64,000 nucleotides of DNA from Fretibacterium fastidiosum (GTDB taxonomy: Bacteria > Synergistota > Synergistia > Synergistales > Aminobacteriaceae), in the NCBI RefSeq assembly GCF_964642095.1, contig NZ_OZ209244.1, positions 248,001-312,000 on the forward strand. The letters are read 5' to 3'. Both the position numbers and the translations under genes were made by a program. This document shows positions 28,345-36,434 of this stretch, piece by piece. The notes under the pieces are model-generated. The model searched no databases and was not told the DNA's origin. It saw only the letters and a program-made list of their open reading frames with translations. The first letter of the stretch is position 1. Each line of letters starts with the position of its first letter.

Positions 28345-28388
28345 AAGGACGACCGGCGGACGCGATCGCGTCCGCCGGTCGTCCTTAT
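28345..28388 (+). terminator. Rho-independent terminator of the chemoreceptor gene
   Basis: A perfect inverted repeat of about 20 bp: AAGGACGACCGGCGGACGCG (28345-28364) with its complement ending at 28386, a very small loop and then ATT. Strong, though the T-run is short. Confidence 0.8.
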
Positions 28389-28473
28389 TGCCCACTCCCC
28401 CGTTCGCCCCGCTCCAGGCCGGACGCCGCGGCCCCTCAGGCCGGCTGCGTAAAAGACCGAACCAGGCCATCCA

Positions 28474-28503
28474 TTGACAAGCGTTCTGCCTTATGGATAT
28501 AAT
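28474..28503 (+). promoter_or_regulatory. Consensus promoter of the DUF5058 operon
   Basis: Perfect hexamers TTGACA (28474-28479) and TATAAT (28498-28503) with an 18-base spacer. It is the strongest promoter match in the window and lies about 390 bases upstream of the first gene of the operon. Confidence 0.8.
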
Positions 28504-28893
28504 TGTTCCAACGGTTTTGATGTTATCGGCCTTGAGAACGCCGTTGAGGACGGCCTGAATTCATTCGCCCCCCAGGCGCTCGAACGTAAGAGCGATCGAA
28601 AAATAGAGGGGCGAATTTTGCTGCGCTGCGGGGCAGCGCACTACCAGAAGGAGGTCCGCTCGTTCTTCAGGAAACGCTGTTCGGCACCCGGCTCGAAAGG
28701 CCCTGCCCTTGAGTGCACTGAACCCGCTTACAAAACGCCAGATACCCGCCCGAACCTCGTCGTCTGGTATCCCTGGGCGCGCTGAAACAGCGTATGAAAC
28801 CCTTTCAAAACATCCCCTGGGGCCGCGCCTACCGCGCGGCCCTGTGGGTGTCCGGCGGGCTTTCCGCCAATTTCTATTCAAGGAGTGGTTTTT
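28504..28893 (+). other. Long structured leader of the DUF5058 operon
   Basis: About 380 transcribed, probably untranslated bases between the promoter and the first start codon. It can form several hairpins: CTGCGCTGC/GCAGCGCA near 28620-28640, CCAGATACC/GGTATCCC-type pairing around 28738-28772, and GGCCGCGC/GCGCGGCC at about 28821-28842 just before the coding start. A 103-codon frame through it has no ribosome site or recognisable product. No riboswitch or T-box consensus was found, so its regulatory role is inferred only from length and structure. Confidence 0.45.
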
Positions 28894-29625
28894 ATGCAGG
28901 ACGGACAGAGCTACTTGGACATCGCGAACTCGAGCATCATCTGGATGCTCTGCGCGATCACGGTGGGCATCGCGTTTCTACAGGCCATACTGTTCATGTG
29001 CATGGCCCGCCGCACCAGGCTTCGCGCAGGCATTCCGGCGGAGATCAGCAGCAAGGCCCTGCGCGTCGGACTCATCACCTCCATCGGCCCCGCACTCGGC
29101 GTCTTCATCGTCATGGTGGGGCTGATGGCGGCAATCGGGGGCCCCATGGCCTGGATGCGCCTCTCCATCATCGGCGCCGCCCCCACGGAGCTGACGGCCG
29201 CCACCTACGGCGCTCAGGCCTCCGGCGTCGAGCTGGGAGGAACGGGATACGACCTCACCGTCATGTCCGTCTCCTGGTTCGCCATGGCGCTGAACGGAGC
29301 GGGCTGGCTGGTGTTTACGGGACTCTTCACGCCGGCCGTCGAAAAGCTCCGCGAGAAGGCGAGCGGTGGCGACTCCAGGTGGCTGGTGGTCCTGTCCGGC
29401 GCCTGCTCCCTCGGCATCTTCGGCTACCTGGTCCACGGCGAGCTGCGCAAGAGCTCCGGACACGCGACGGCCGCCATCGCCGGGGCGCTCTGCATGTTGT
29501 TCCTGGTCAAGTTCGTCGTGCCGAAGTGCCCCAAGCTGATGGAGTACTCGCTGGGCATCGCCATGCTGTTCGGGATGGCCTGCGCGCTGGTCTACGACAT
29601 GTATTTTGCCGTCATGCCGCAGTAG
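28894..29625 (+). CDS. DUF5058-family membrane protein
   Basis: A 243-residue integral membrane protein with about six to seven hydrophobic segments, starting at the ATG behind AAGGAGTGG. The opening IANSSIIWMLCAITVGIAFLQAILFM and the conserved loop SIGPALGVFIVMVGLMAAIGGPMAWMRLSIIG match the DUF5058 family of putative transporters as I remember it. It is followed 33 bases later by another small membrane protein and then by an M20 amidohydrolase, so the pair is probably a two-component uptake system for the enzyme's substrate or product (inference). No biochemical role is known to me. Confidence 0.7.
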   Translation: MQDGQSYLDIANSSIIWMLCAITVGIAFLQAILFMCMARRTRLRAGIPAEISSKALRVGLITSIGPALGVFIVMVGLMAAIGGPMAWMRLSIIGAAPTELTAATYGAQASGVELGGTGYDLTVMSVSWFAMALNGAGWLVFTGLFTPAVEKLREKASGGDSRWLVVLSGACSLGIFGYLVHGELRKSSGHATAAIAGALCMLFLVKFVVPKCPKLMEYSLGIAMLFGMACALVYDMYFAVMPQ

Positions 29626-29658
29626 GGCTTGGACGCACACACTTCAGGAGGAATCACT

Positions 29659-30327
29659 ATGTCAGAACACGATCACATGGCTGAATGGAAAAAGGGCAGC
29701 ATCCTCATCGGCGCGCCCACCAACCTCATCGCCGCCGCGACGGCCTTTATCCCCGTCCTCTGGCTCTGCAGCACGCACCACTGCTGGCCGGACTGGAACG
29801 TCGTCCTTACCGCCTGGGGCATGACCGCCGCCTCCTTCGGCGCCTTCTACCTCGTCGAGCCCATCTCCTACTACGCGGCTTTGGGCATGGCAGGCACCTA
29901 CCTCGGATTCTTGTCCGGCAACATCGGCAACATGCGCGTTCCCGTGGCGGCCCTGGCTCTTGAAGCCACGGACAGTCAGCCCGGAACGATCCAGGCGGAG
30001 ATTGCGTCCACCATGGCCATCTGCGGGTCCATCATCATGAACCTGTTCTTCACCACCCTGGCGGCCGTCGTCGGCACAGCCGTCGTCGCCGTCCTCCCCA
30101 AGTTTATCGTGACGGGCCTCACGAAGTATTCGGCGGCAGCCATCTTCGGAGGCACCCTGGGCAACTTCGCCATCAAGTATCCCCTGGTGGGCGTCTTCGC
30201 CCTGGGGCTTCCGCTGCTCCTCCACTGGGCCATCCCGTCGATCGCCGCGTGGCTGCTCATCGTTATCTCGGTCTTTGGAAGCATCACCTTCGCCCGCGTG
30301 CTGTACGGCATGGGCATGGGGAAGTAA
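29659..30327 (+). CDS. Small integral membrane protein, partner of DUF5058
   Basis: A 222-residue protein with about six hydrophobic segments; ATG at 29659 with AGGAGG at 29646-29651. It opens with a short histidine-containing hydrophilic segment (MSEHDHMAEWKKGS) and ends GSITFARVLYGMGMGK. I do not recognise a named family, but this size and position beside DUF5058 genes is a recurring arrangement. It likely forms a heteromeric carrier with the preceding protein, in the same operon as the M20 enzyme. Confidence 0.65.
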   Translation: MSEHDHMAEWKKGSILIGAPTNLIAAATAFIPVLWLCSTHHCWPDWNVVLTAWGMTAASFGAFYLVEPISYYAALGMAGTYLGFLSGNIGNMRVPVAALALEATDSQPGTIQAEIASTMAICGSIIMNLFFTTLAAVVGTAVVAVLPKFIVTGLTKYSAAAIFGGTLGNFAIKYPLVGVFALGLPLLLHWAIPSIAAWLLIVISVFGSITFARVLYGMGMGK

Positions 30328-30382
30328 CGCTTTCTTTTTTTAAGTAACGTTTTTCTTCGAAAAGTAAGGAGGAAGATCATCA

Positions 30383-31567
30383 ATGAACCTGTGGAAGGAA
30401 TGCGAGGGCCTGCAGGACTACATCGTGGGCATCCGCCGCGCCCTGCACCAGATCCCGGAGCTGGGGACGGACCTCCCCAAGACTCAGGCCGCGGTCTGCG
30501 CCGAGCTGGACAAGCTGGGCATCTCCTACAAGAAGAACCAGGGCGATTCAGGCCTCATCGGCACGATCCAGGGCGGAAAGCCGGGAAAGACGATCCTGCT
30601 CCGCGCGGACATCGACGCCCTGCCCATCAAGGAGGACACGGGCCTGCCCTTCGCCTCGAAGCACGAGGGACGCATGCACGCCTGCGGACACGACAACCAC
30701 GCGGCCATGCTCCTCGGGGCCCTGCGCGTCCTGAACGAACATAAGGCGGAGCTGGCCGGCAACGTCAAGTTCGTCTTTCAGACGGGCGAGGAGATCAGCC
30801 GGGGTGCGAAGGTCGCGATCAAGGAGGGCGTCATGGACGGGGTGGACGCCGTCTTCGGCACGCACATCGGCTCCATCCTCGACCCCAACATCCCCTCCGG
30901 AACGCTCATCGTCGTCCCCGGCTGCGCCATGGCGTCGTTCGACCGCTTCGTCCTGACGGTGAAGGGCACCGGCTGCCACGGCTCGACGCCGGAGAAGGGC
31001 GTCGACCCCATCACCATCGCCGCAAACATCGTCCTGTCGCTTCAGGAGGTCATCGCGCGGGAGATCGCTGCGCCCAAGGCCGCCGTCCTGACCATAGGGA
31101 AGATCGCGGGCGGCTTCGCCTACAACGTCATCCCCAACGAGGTCGTGATCGAGGGCACGATCCGCGCCTTCGAGGACCCCGTGCGGCAGCACCTGGCCAA
31201 ACGCATCGGGGAGATCGGTAAGGGGGTCGCGGCCACCTTCCGCGGCGGCTGTGACTTCGAGATGGACTGGGGCGCTCCTCCCGTCGTCAACGACGACGCC
31301 ATGGCGAAGCTCGCGGGCGACACGGCGAAGAAGGTCCTCGGCGCCGAAAACGTCATTACGTCGATGCCCGCCCCCAACATGGCGGGCGAGGACTTCGCCT
31401 ACTACCTGGAGAAGGCGCCCGGCGCCTTCATGTTCCTGAGCTCCTCGAATCACGAAAAGCACACGGACATCCCGCACCACAACCCGAAGTTCGACGTCGA
31501 CGAGGACGTCCTGTACCGGGGCAGCGCCATGTTCGTCGGCCTCGTGGAGGAGTTCCTGGGCTGCTGA
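30383..31567 (+). CDS. M20D-family amidohydrolase, copy 1
   Basis: A 394-residue zinc-dependent amidohydrolase of the aminoacylase/hippuricase/IAA-amino-acid hydrolase type. Metal-site motifs are RADIDALPIKED, MHACGHDNHAAMLLG and QTGEEIS; the dimerisation domain insert begins around STPEKGVDPITIAANIV. It would hydrolyse N-acyl amino acids or small peptides in the cytoplasm. The ATG has AAGGAGGAAGATCATCA upstream. It is the third gene of the DUF5058 operon and ends at its own terminator. A nearly identical copy lies at 32112-33290; here the motif reads GHDNH where the copy has GHDTH. Confidence 0.9.
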   Translation: MNLWKECEGLQDYIVGIRRALHQIPELGTDLPKTQAAVCAELDKLGISYKKNQGDSGLIGTIQGGKPGKTILLRADIDALPIKEDTGLPFASKHEGRMHACGHDNHAAMLLGALRVLNEHKAELAGNVKFVFQTGEEISRGAKVAIKEGVMDGVDAVFGTHIGSILDPNIPSGTLIVVPGCAMASFDRFVLTVKGTGCHGSTPEKGVDPITIAANIVLSLQEVIAREIAAPKAAVLTIGKIAGGFAYNVIPNEVVIEGTIRAFEDPVRQHLAKRIGEIGKGVAATFRGGCDFEMDWGAPPVVNDDAMAKLAGDTAKKVLGAENVITSMPAPNMAGEDFAYYLEKAPGAFMFLSSSNHEKHTDIPHHNPKFDVDEDVLYRGSAMFVGLVEEFLGC

Positions 31568-31653
31568 CGCCGGCAGTCGGCCCCACAGCCCACAGCGGCA
31601 TCTCCGGAAGGGAGAACCCCTGACCGCGGACGAGCGGTTTGACGAAACGCCTC

Positions 31654-31690
31654 AAGGGGGATCCGAAGACAGGGTCCCCCTTCTTTCTCG
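31654..31690 (+). terminator. Rho-independent terminator of M20 copy 1
   Basis: AAGGGGGA (31654-31661) pairs with TCCCCCTT (31675-31682), followed by CTTTCTCGC. It separates the first M20 gene from the second. Confidence 0.7.
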
Positions 31691-31811
31691 CTCTAGGAAA
31701 ACACTGAATTAAATCGTTGAGAACTGTCAACCGTATGGGCTCCCTTCAGTGGCTGAAACTTTATCAGGCCGCGCGAAGCGCGTGGGGATTGGGGCGTAGC
31801 CCCATTTTAAA

Positions 31812-32067
31812 ATTATAGGGAAGCGCTGAAGGATACCCTTTGTTTGATGATCCTTGATTGCTTTCAACAACTTTTGAAGGTAATACCAATTTGCGTCTAA
31901 AGGGAAAGAAAGGTCCCCCTGCAAGGGGGGCTGCCCCGAAGGGGCTGGGGGGTGTTGGGCCTGAGAAACAACCCCTCCGGTTCGCTGACGCGAACCACCT
32001 CCCCTTTCAGGGGAGGCAATCCGTATTAAACGCGAATTGGTACTAATCAGCGCTTCCCTATAATTTG
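31812..32067. repeat. Second inverted-repeat element (type B) enclosing a type A repeat
   Basis: AATTATAGGGAAGCGCTGA at about 31813-31831 recurs as its complement TCAGCGCTTCCCTATAATT at about 32048-32066. The type A repeat of 31883-32042 lies between the two arms, so the outer element either carries or was split by it. Related single arms occur near 36772 and 53244. A GGGGCGTAGCCCC palindrome precedes both 31806 and 36768. The 544-bp gap 31568-32111 is filled by the terminator, these repeats and AT-rich -10-like sequences (TATAAT at 32069-32090) that could drive M20 copy 2. Confidence 0.65.
31883..32042. repeat. Palindromic-module repeat, copy 2
   Basis: Begins ATACCAATTTGCGTCTAAAG and ends TATTAAACGCGAATTGGTA. 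Modules: CCCCCTGCAAGGGGGG, GCCCCGAAGGGGC, GGTTCGCTGACGCGAACC and CCTCCCCTTTCAGGGGAGG. Confidence 0.85.
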
Positions 32068-32111
32068 CCATTATAATGATATTATAATGATGATGAAAAG
32101 GAGTGGATTCC

Positions 32112-33290
32112 ATGAACTTGTGGGAAGAGTGTAAGGGGCTTCAGGACTACATCGTGGGGATCCGCCGCACCCTGCACCAGATCCCGGAGCTGGGGACGGA
32201 CCTCCCCAAGACTCAGGCCGCGATCTGCGCCGAGCTGGACAAGCTGGGCATCCCCTACAAGAAAAACGTGGGCGATTCGGGCCTCATCGGCACGATCCAG
32301 GGCGGAAAGCCGGGAAAGACGATCCTGCTCCGCGCGGACATCGACGCCCTGCCCATCCAGGAGGACACGGGCCTGCCCTTCGCCTCGAAGCATGAGGGAC
32401 GCATGCACGCCTGCGGACACGACACACACGCGGCCATGCTCCTTGGGGCCCTGCGCGTCCTGAACGAACACAGGGCGGAGCTGGCCGGCAACGTCAAGTT
32501 CGTCTTTCAGACGGGCGAGGAGGTCTGCAAGGGCGCTAAGGTCGCGGTCAAGGAGGGCGTCATGGACGGGGTGGATGCCGTCTTCGGAATGCACATCGGC
32601 TCCATCTTCGAAGGGATGCCGCTGGGGTCCTTCGCCATCGCGCCGGGGTGCATCATGGCGTCGTTCGACCGCTTCGTCTTGACGGTGAAGGGCACTGGCT
32701 GCCACGGCTCGACGCCGGAGAAGGGCGTCGACCCCATCACCATCGCCTCAAACATCGTCCTGTCGCTTCAGGAGGTCATCGCGAGGGAGATCGCTGCACC
32801 CAAGGCCGCCGTCCTGACCATAGGGAAGATCGCGGGCGGCTTCGCTTACAACGTCATCCCCAACGAGGTCGTGATCGAGGGCACGATCCGCGCCTTCGAG
32901 GACCCCGTGCGGCAGCACCTGGCCAAACGCATCGGGGAGATCGGTAAGGGGGTCGCGGCCACCTTCCGCGGCGGCTGCGACTTCGAGATGGACTGGGGCG
33001 CTCCCCCCGTCGTCAACGACGACGCCATGGCGAAGCTCGCGGCCGAGGCGGCGGCGAAGGCGTTGGGCAGGGAGAACGTCGTCACGGCCTTCAATCCCGT
33101 CATGGGCGGCGAGGACTTCGCCTACTATCTGGAGAAGGCGCCCGGAGCCTTCATGGCCCTGTGCTCCGTGAACCCCGAGAAGCACGCGGACGCGCCGCAC
33201 CACAACCCGAAGTTCGACGTCGACGAGGACGTCCTGTACCGGGGCAGCGTCGTGTTCGTCAGCATCGTGGAGGAGTTCCTGGGCCGTTGA
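32112..33290 (+). CDS. M20D-family amidohydrolase, copy 2
   Basis: A 392-residue enzyme almost identical to the product of 30383-31567 over most of its length; the stretch 32689-33005 matches the first copy nearly base for base. The ATG at 32112 has AAAAGGAG upstream. Differences cluster in the segment after TGEEVCKGAK (MHIGSIFEGMPLGSFAIAPG against THIGSILDPNIPSGTLIVVPG) and near the C-terminus (FNPVMGGEDFA against MPAPNMAGEDFA), which border the active site in this family, so the two may differ in acyl or amino-acid specificity (inference). It has a separate transcription unit upstream. Confidence 0.9.
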   Translation: MNLWEECKGLQDYIVGIRRTLHQIPELGTDLPKTQAAICAELDKLGIPYKKNVGDSGLIGTIQGGKPGKTILLRADIDALPIQEDTGLPFASKHEGRMHACGHDTHAAMLLGALRVLNEHRAELAGNVKFVFQTGEEVCKGAKVAVKEGVMDGVDAVFGMHIGSIFEGMPLGSFAIAPGCIMASFDRFVLTVKGTGCHGSTPEKGVDPITIASNIVLSLQEVIAREIAAPKAAVLTIGKIAGGFAYNVIPNEVVIEGTIRAFEDPVRQHLAKRIGEIGKGVAATFRGGCDFEMDWGAPPVVNDDAMAKLAAEAAAKALGRENVVTAFNPVMGGEDFAYYLEKAPGAFMALCSVNPEKHADAPHHNPKFDVDEDVLYRGSVVFVSIVEEFLGR

Positions 33291-33359
33291 GCCGGCCCTC
33301 CCCGACTGCCCCCACAGGGGGAAAATTCGGAGCGGTTTTGTCTATGGAGGGGTTCGACC

Positions 33360-33638
33360 ATGAATGATCTGTTGTCCCTCGGCATCCTTTACGTGCTGGG
33401 GATATTCGTCCTGATCTACTTCTTCACCGTGCTGCCGGCCCGAAAAAAGCACAAGCGGGTGCAGGCCATGCACGCCGCGGTCAAGGAGGGCGACGAGATC
33501 GTCACGATAGGCGGCGTCATCGCGCAGGTCCTGTCCCGCGACGGCATGGAGCTCGTGTTGAAGCTCAACGACGCGGGAACGACCATGAAGATCGTCGTCT
33601 ACGCCGTGCAGTCCATCCGCAAGACCGGGACAAGATAG
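33360..33638 (+). CDS. yajC: Preprotein translocase accessory subunit YajC
   Basis: A 92-residue single-span membrane protein: hydrophobic helix about residues 5-24 (LGILYVLGIFVLIYFFTVLP), a basic RKKHKR segment, then the soluble part EGDEIVTIGGVIAQVL, the YajC signature. It has ATGGAGGGG upstream. SecD/SecF genes usually follow yajC but do not here. Confidence 0.88.
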   Translation: MNDLLSLGILYVLGIFVLIYFFTVLPARKKHKRVQAMHAAVKEGDEIVTIGGVIAQVLSRDGMELVLKLNDAGTTMKIVVYAVQSIRKTGTR

Positions 33639-33701
33639 ACGCCAAGCGCGTCAAGCCGCGCAAAATTCAGGCACACACATAAAATCCGAGGAGGTTGTTT
33701 C

Positions 33702-34994
33702 ATGCGTTCTTTGGTTGGAAAAGCGCTTTGCATCGCATCGGTCCTCTGCGCCGCGGCCCTCGCGGCACTCCCCGCCCGGGGCACCGACGGATCGGGAGAC
33801 CTGTGGGCGGTCGTCACCGCGCCGATGGCCCCCACCCTCTACGACGGGGAGCGGGACGACGAAGTCCTCTACGGGATGATCGGCGAGGTCCTGGCGGACA
33901 GGGACGACCAGGGGCTGTACGGCGTGCGGATGCAGTACGGCTACAAGACGTCCATCGAGGGCCAGCACGTTGCGCTCGTCTCCAGGGACGAGGCCGAGGC
34001 CTGGCGGGCCTCCGTCACCCACCAGGTGATCGCCCCCTTTGCGGACGTGCTGCCCGAGGCGCGGACGGAATCCTATCCACCGCTCATCACCCTGCCCCGC
34101 GGAGCGTACCTCAAGGTGGGGGAACCGGACTCCGAGGACGCCCGCTGGCTTCGCGCCGAACTTTTCGGCGGGCAAACCGGCTGGGTCAACAAGAACCTGG
34201 TGCGGGAACTTCGCGCGTGGGGGCAGGAAGAGGCCGTGCGCGCGGCGCTGACGGCCGACGCGGAGCTCTACCTCGGCGTCGGCTATCGCTGGGGCGGGAA
34301 GACCCCCTGCGGCCTGGACTGCTCCGGCTTCACCAGCATGGTCTACATGCTGAACGGCCTCGACATCTACCGCAACTCCCGCCCCGAGGCGGGCTACCCC
34401 ATCGCCCTGATGCACGTGGAGGGGACGCCGGAGGACGCCCACACGGCGGAGACGCTGGCCGCCGCAAAGCCGGGGGACCTGGTCTTCTGGGGCGGACACG
34501 TCGGGTTCTACGTTGGAAACGGGAAGTACATCCACTCCAACGGCTCCTCCTTCAACACGAGGGTCAACTCCCTGATCTCGGGGGACGAGGACTTCCGCGC
34601 GGACCTGGCGAAGCCGTCAGCCATCTACACCTGGGGGACGGCGTTCCCAGCGGAGCCCAATCGGCTCGTCGTCCGGCGGTTCTACGCCCTGCCCTTCACG
34701 TCCGGCGACCAGACGGGCTACCGCTTCTACGCCCGCGCGGACGGGTACGCGCCGAACCGCGCGATCCTGTACCCCGAGGGGAAGGACGGCCCCGCCATCG
34801 AGGTGGGCAGGACGCGCCGCATGCTCTACGACAACCCCGCGTCGGAGCATAAGGACGTCCCCGTCTACTTCTACCCGAAACCCGGCTCCTACAGGCCCGC
34901 GCTAGTCCTGGTGAACGACGGGGGCTACCGCCCGGAGGGAAAGACCATCAGCAGCGATCTCGCGGAGATGACCGAGCCCATCGCCGTCCGGTGA
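33702..34994 (+). CDS. Exported NlpC/P60 peptidase with SH3-like N-terminal part
   Basis: A 430-residue secreted cell-wall hydrolase. Signal peptide (ALCIASVLCAAALAALPARG), then an SH3b-type segment (LYDGERDDEVLYGMIGEV ... GLYGVRMQYGYKTS) and a second SH3-like segment (RGAYLKVGEPDSEDARWLRAELFGGQTGWVNK), then the catalytic domain: Cys in PCGLDCSGFTSMVY, His in WGGHVGFYVGNGKYIHS. It cleaves D-gamma-glutamyl-meso-diaminopimelate-type peptide bonds in related enzymes. A C-terminal extension of about 100 residues after the catalytic domain has no known match. AGGAGG precedes the ATG; a strong terminator follows. Confidence 0.88.
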   Translation: MRSLVGKALCIASVLCAAALAALPARGTDGSGDLWAVVTAPMAPTLYDGERDDEVLYGMIGEVLADRDDQGLYGVRMQYGYKTSIEGQHVALVSRDEAEAWRASVTHQVIAPFADVLPEARTESYPPLITLPRGAYLKVGEPDSEDARWLRAELFGGQTGWVNKNLVRELRAWGQEEAVRAALTADAELYLGVGYRWGGKTPCGLDCSGFTSMVYMLNGLDIYRNSRPEAGYPIALMHVEGTPEDAHTAETLAAAKPGDLVFWGGHVGFYVGNGKYIHSNGSSFNTRVNSLISGDEDFRADLAKPSAIYTWGTAFPAEPNRLVVRRFYALPFTSGDQTGYRFYARADGYAPNRAILYPEGKDGPAIEVGRTRRMLYDNPASEHKDVPVYFYPKPGSYRPALVLVNDGGYRPEGKTISSDLAEMTEPIAVR

Positions 34995-35016
34995 GGCGCG
35001 CCGTTCGGGAGTGACC

Positions 35017-35046
35017 GGGGCCTGCCCATGAGGCAGGCCCTTTTTC
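35017..35046 (+). terminator. Rho-independent terminator
   Basis: GGGCCTGCC (35018-35026) pairs with GGCAGGCCC (35032-35040) and is followed by TTTTTCG. It ends the NlpC/P60 gene. Confidence 0.9.
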
Positions 35047-35098
35047 GCTTGCCTAAACGCCCCAGATGGGGGACAATGGCCCCCAGGAGGTGTTGTCT

Positions 35099-35659
35099 AT
35101 GGCAAGCGCAGCGGTATTTTTGATCGATGGCTTTGAGGAGACCGAGGCCCTGACCACCGTGGACATCCTGCGGCGGGGCGATGTGGAGGTCACGACCGTC
35201 TCCCTGACGGGACGGGGCGACGCGGTGAGCAGCCGCGGGGTTTCCGTGCGGGCGGACGCGCTCTTCGACGACGCGAAGGACAAGGACTTCGACATGCTGG
35301 TCGTTCCGGGCGGCACGGTGGAGTACGCCAGGCATGAGGGCCTCCGAACGCTGGTGCAGAAGTACGACGCGGCGAAGAAGCGCCTGGCCGCCATCTGTGC
35401 GGCACCGCTGGCGCTGGAGCGCGCCGGGGTGCTGAAGGACCGCCGGGCCGTCTGCTATCCGGGGATGGAGCCCCAGATCCCCAGCGCGATCCTCGGCACC
35501 GAGAACGTCGTGACGGACGGACACGTCACCACGGCGAAGGGGCCGGCCATCACGCCCTTCTTCGCGCTGAAGCTGCTCGAACTCCTCTGCGGCAAGGAGA
35601 GGGCCGACGAGGTTGCGAAGGACTTTCTGATCCCACTGATCGGCGGGGGTCAGCGATAG
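35099..35659 (+). CDS. DJ-1/PfpI-family protein
   Basis: A 186-residue DJ-1 superfamily protein. The ATG at 35099 has AGGAGGTG eight bases upstream; a longer frame upstream is not supported. The nucleophile-elbow cysteine lies in LAAICAAPLALERAG, and the paired glutamate in DGFEETEALTTVDILRR. The family includes deglycase/chaperone-like and thiamin-pathway (YajL/ThiJ-like) members; the closest look is the DJ-1/YajL branch, with a role in coping with reactive aldehydes possible. It is followed by a small unknown gene. Confidence 0.88.
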   Translation: MASAAVFLIDGFEETEALTTVDILRRGDVEVTTVSLTGRGDAVSSRGVSVRADALFDDAKDKDFDMLVVPGGTVEYARHEGLRTLVQKYDAAKKRLAAICAAPLALERAGVLKDRRAVCYPGMEPQIPSAILGTENVVTDGHVTTAKGPAITPFFALKLLELLCGKERADEVAKDFLIPLIGGGQR

Positions 35660-35702
35660 GCCCGTTAAAAACGGGGACGACTTGATCATCGAGGTGGATG
35701 AA

Positions 35703-35987
35703 ATGACCAACGAGGAGTTTGCGCGCTGCGTTCAGGAGGCTGGGGAGAAGGACCTGGAGAACTTCCAGATGGGGATCGTGATGCTGAAGAACCTTCGCCC
35801 CATCATGGCGAAGTACGGCCTCGCCGGCAAGGCGGACCAGGACGCCAAGCTGAAGGAGGAGAACGCAGCAGCCCGGACCGCCACGCTGATGCAGTTCTGC
35901 CCCGCGGCCGAGTCCGCGGACGTGCTCTACGTGGACGAGAGCGGCGGCAAGTACGACGCGCTGATGTCAAAGCACAGCGGGTACTAG
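35703..35987 (+). CDS. Small hypothetical protein
   Basis: A 94-residue soluble protein (start ATG 35703 with GAGGTGGATGAA upstream), 43 bases after the DJ-1 gene and ended by a strong terminator. It is helix-rich and charged with a conserved-looking Cys near the C-terminus (LMQFCPAAESADVLYVDESGG). I do not recognise a family. Codon use matches its neighbours, which supports a real gene. Confidence 0.6.
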   Translation: MTNEEFARCVQEAGEKDLENFQMGIVMLKNLRPIMAKYGLAGKADQDAKLKEENAAARTATLMQFCPAAESADVLYVDESGGKYDALMSKHSGY

Positions 35988-36087
35988 CGGGTACTGATGA
36001 GACGCCGGGCGTCCGTCCATAACGGAGTCACCGCGACGGCGGCACTTTCCATGGGGCCGCGCGACAGGGCGCGGACGGACCCCTTCA

Positions 36088-36127
36088 TCCCGCGGAGGTG
36101 TCGGCGCCTCCGCGGGCACTTTTTTCC
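36088..36127 (+). terminator. Rho-independent terminator
   Basis: CCCGCGGAGG (36089-36098) pairs with CCTCCGCGGG (36107-36116), followed by CACTTTTTTCCCC. It ends the DJ-1 transcript and lies just before the tRNA promoter. Confidence 0.9.
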
Positions 36128-36148
36128 CCTCTTTCCAAATTGTTATGA

Positions 36149-36154
36149 TATAAT
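36149..36154 (+). promoter_or_regulatory. -10 box of the tRNA operon
   Basis: TATAAT sits 27 bases before the tRNA-Lys gene in an AT-rich stretch. The -35 region is unclear. Confidence 0.45.
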
Positions 36155-36180
36155 GCCATGGTGTCTGTTTCAGACGCCTT

Positions 36181-36256
36181 GAGCCGTTAGCTCAGTCGGT
36201 AGAGCACCGGACTTTTAATCCGGGTGTCGTGGGTTCAAGTCCCACACGGCTCACCA
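36181..36256 (+). tRNA. tRNA-Lys (anticodon TTT)
   Basis: Complete cloverleaf: acceptor GAGCCGT pairs with ACGGCTC, D-arm AGCTCAGTCGGTAGAGC, anticodon loop ACTTTTAAT with TTT, T-arm GTGGGTTCAAGTCCCAC, encoded CCA at 36254-36256. Six bases separate it from the next tRNA, so both are probably cotranscribed. Confidence 0.97.
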
Positions 36257-36262
36257 TCGCGC

Positions 36263-36338
36263 GGTCCCATCGTCCAGAGGCCCAGGACACAGCCCTTTCA
36301 AGGCTGCGACGCGGGTTCGAACCCCGCTGGGACCGCCA
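36263..36338 (+). tRNA. tRNA-Glu (anticodon TTC)
   Basis: Acceptor GGTCCCA pairs with TGGGACC, anticodon loop CCTTTCAAG with TTC, T-arm GCGGGTTCGAACCCCGC, discriminator G and encoded CCA at 36336-36338. The accessory island begins directly after it, making it a candidate integration site, although no repeat of its 3' end was seen at the other side. Confidence 0.97.
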
Positions 36339-36434
36339 TTCTAACCATTCAACGATCATCATAACGGCCATATAATTCACTCTCGACGTTTTGCTCATCC
36401 AGGAGCCGTTGCGTTGATGTTGGGGCTCAAATGA

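Noticed and set aside
28474..28785. A 103-codon gene in the leader before DUF5058
   Set aside because: Its apparent start codon overlaps the -35 box of a consensus promoter, it has no ribosome site, and the product shows no pattern of a real protein.
28504..28893. T-box, glycine or lysine riboswitch in the leader
   Set aside because: No T-box sequence (AGGGTGGNACCGCG) or other riboswitch consensus could be matched by eye; only generic hairpins are seen.
36263..36338. Attachment site duplicated at the far end of the island
   Set aside because: The 3' end of tRNA-Glu (GGGTTCGAACCCCGC) was not found again near 49.7 kb or elsewhere in the window.
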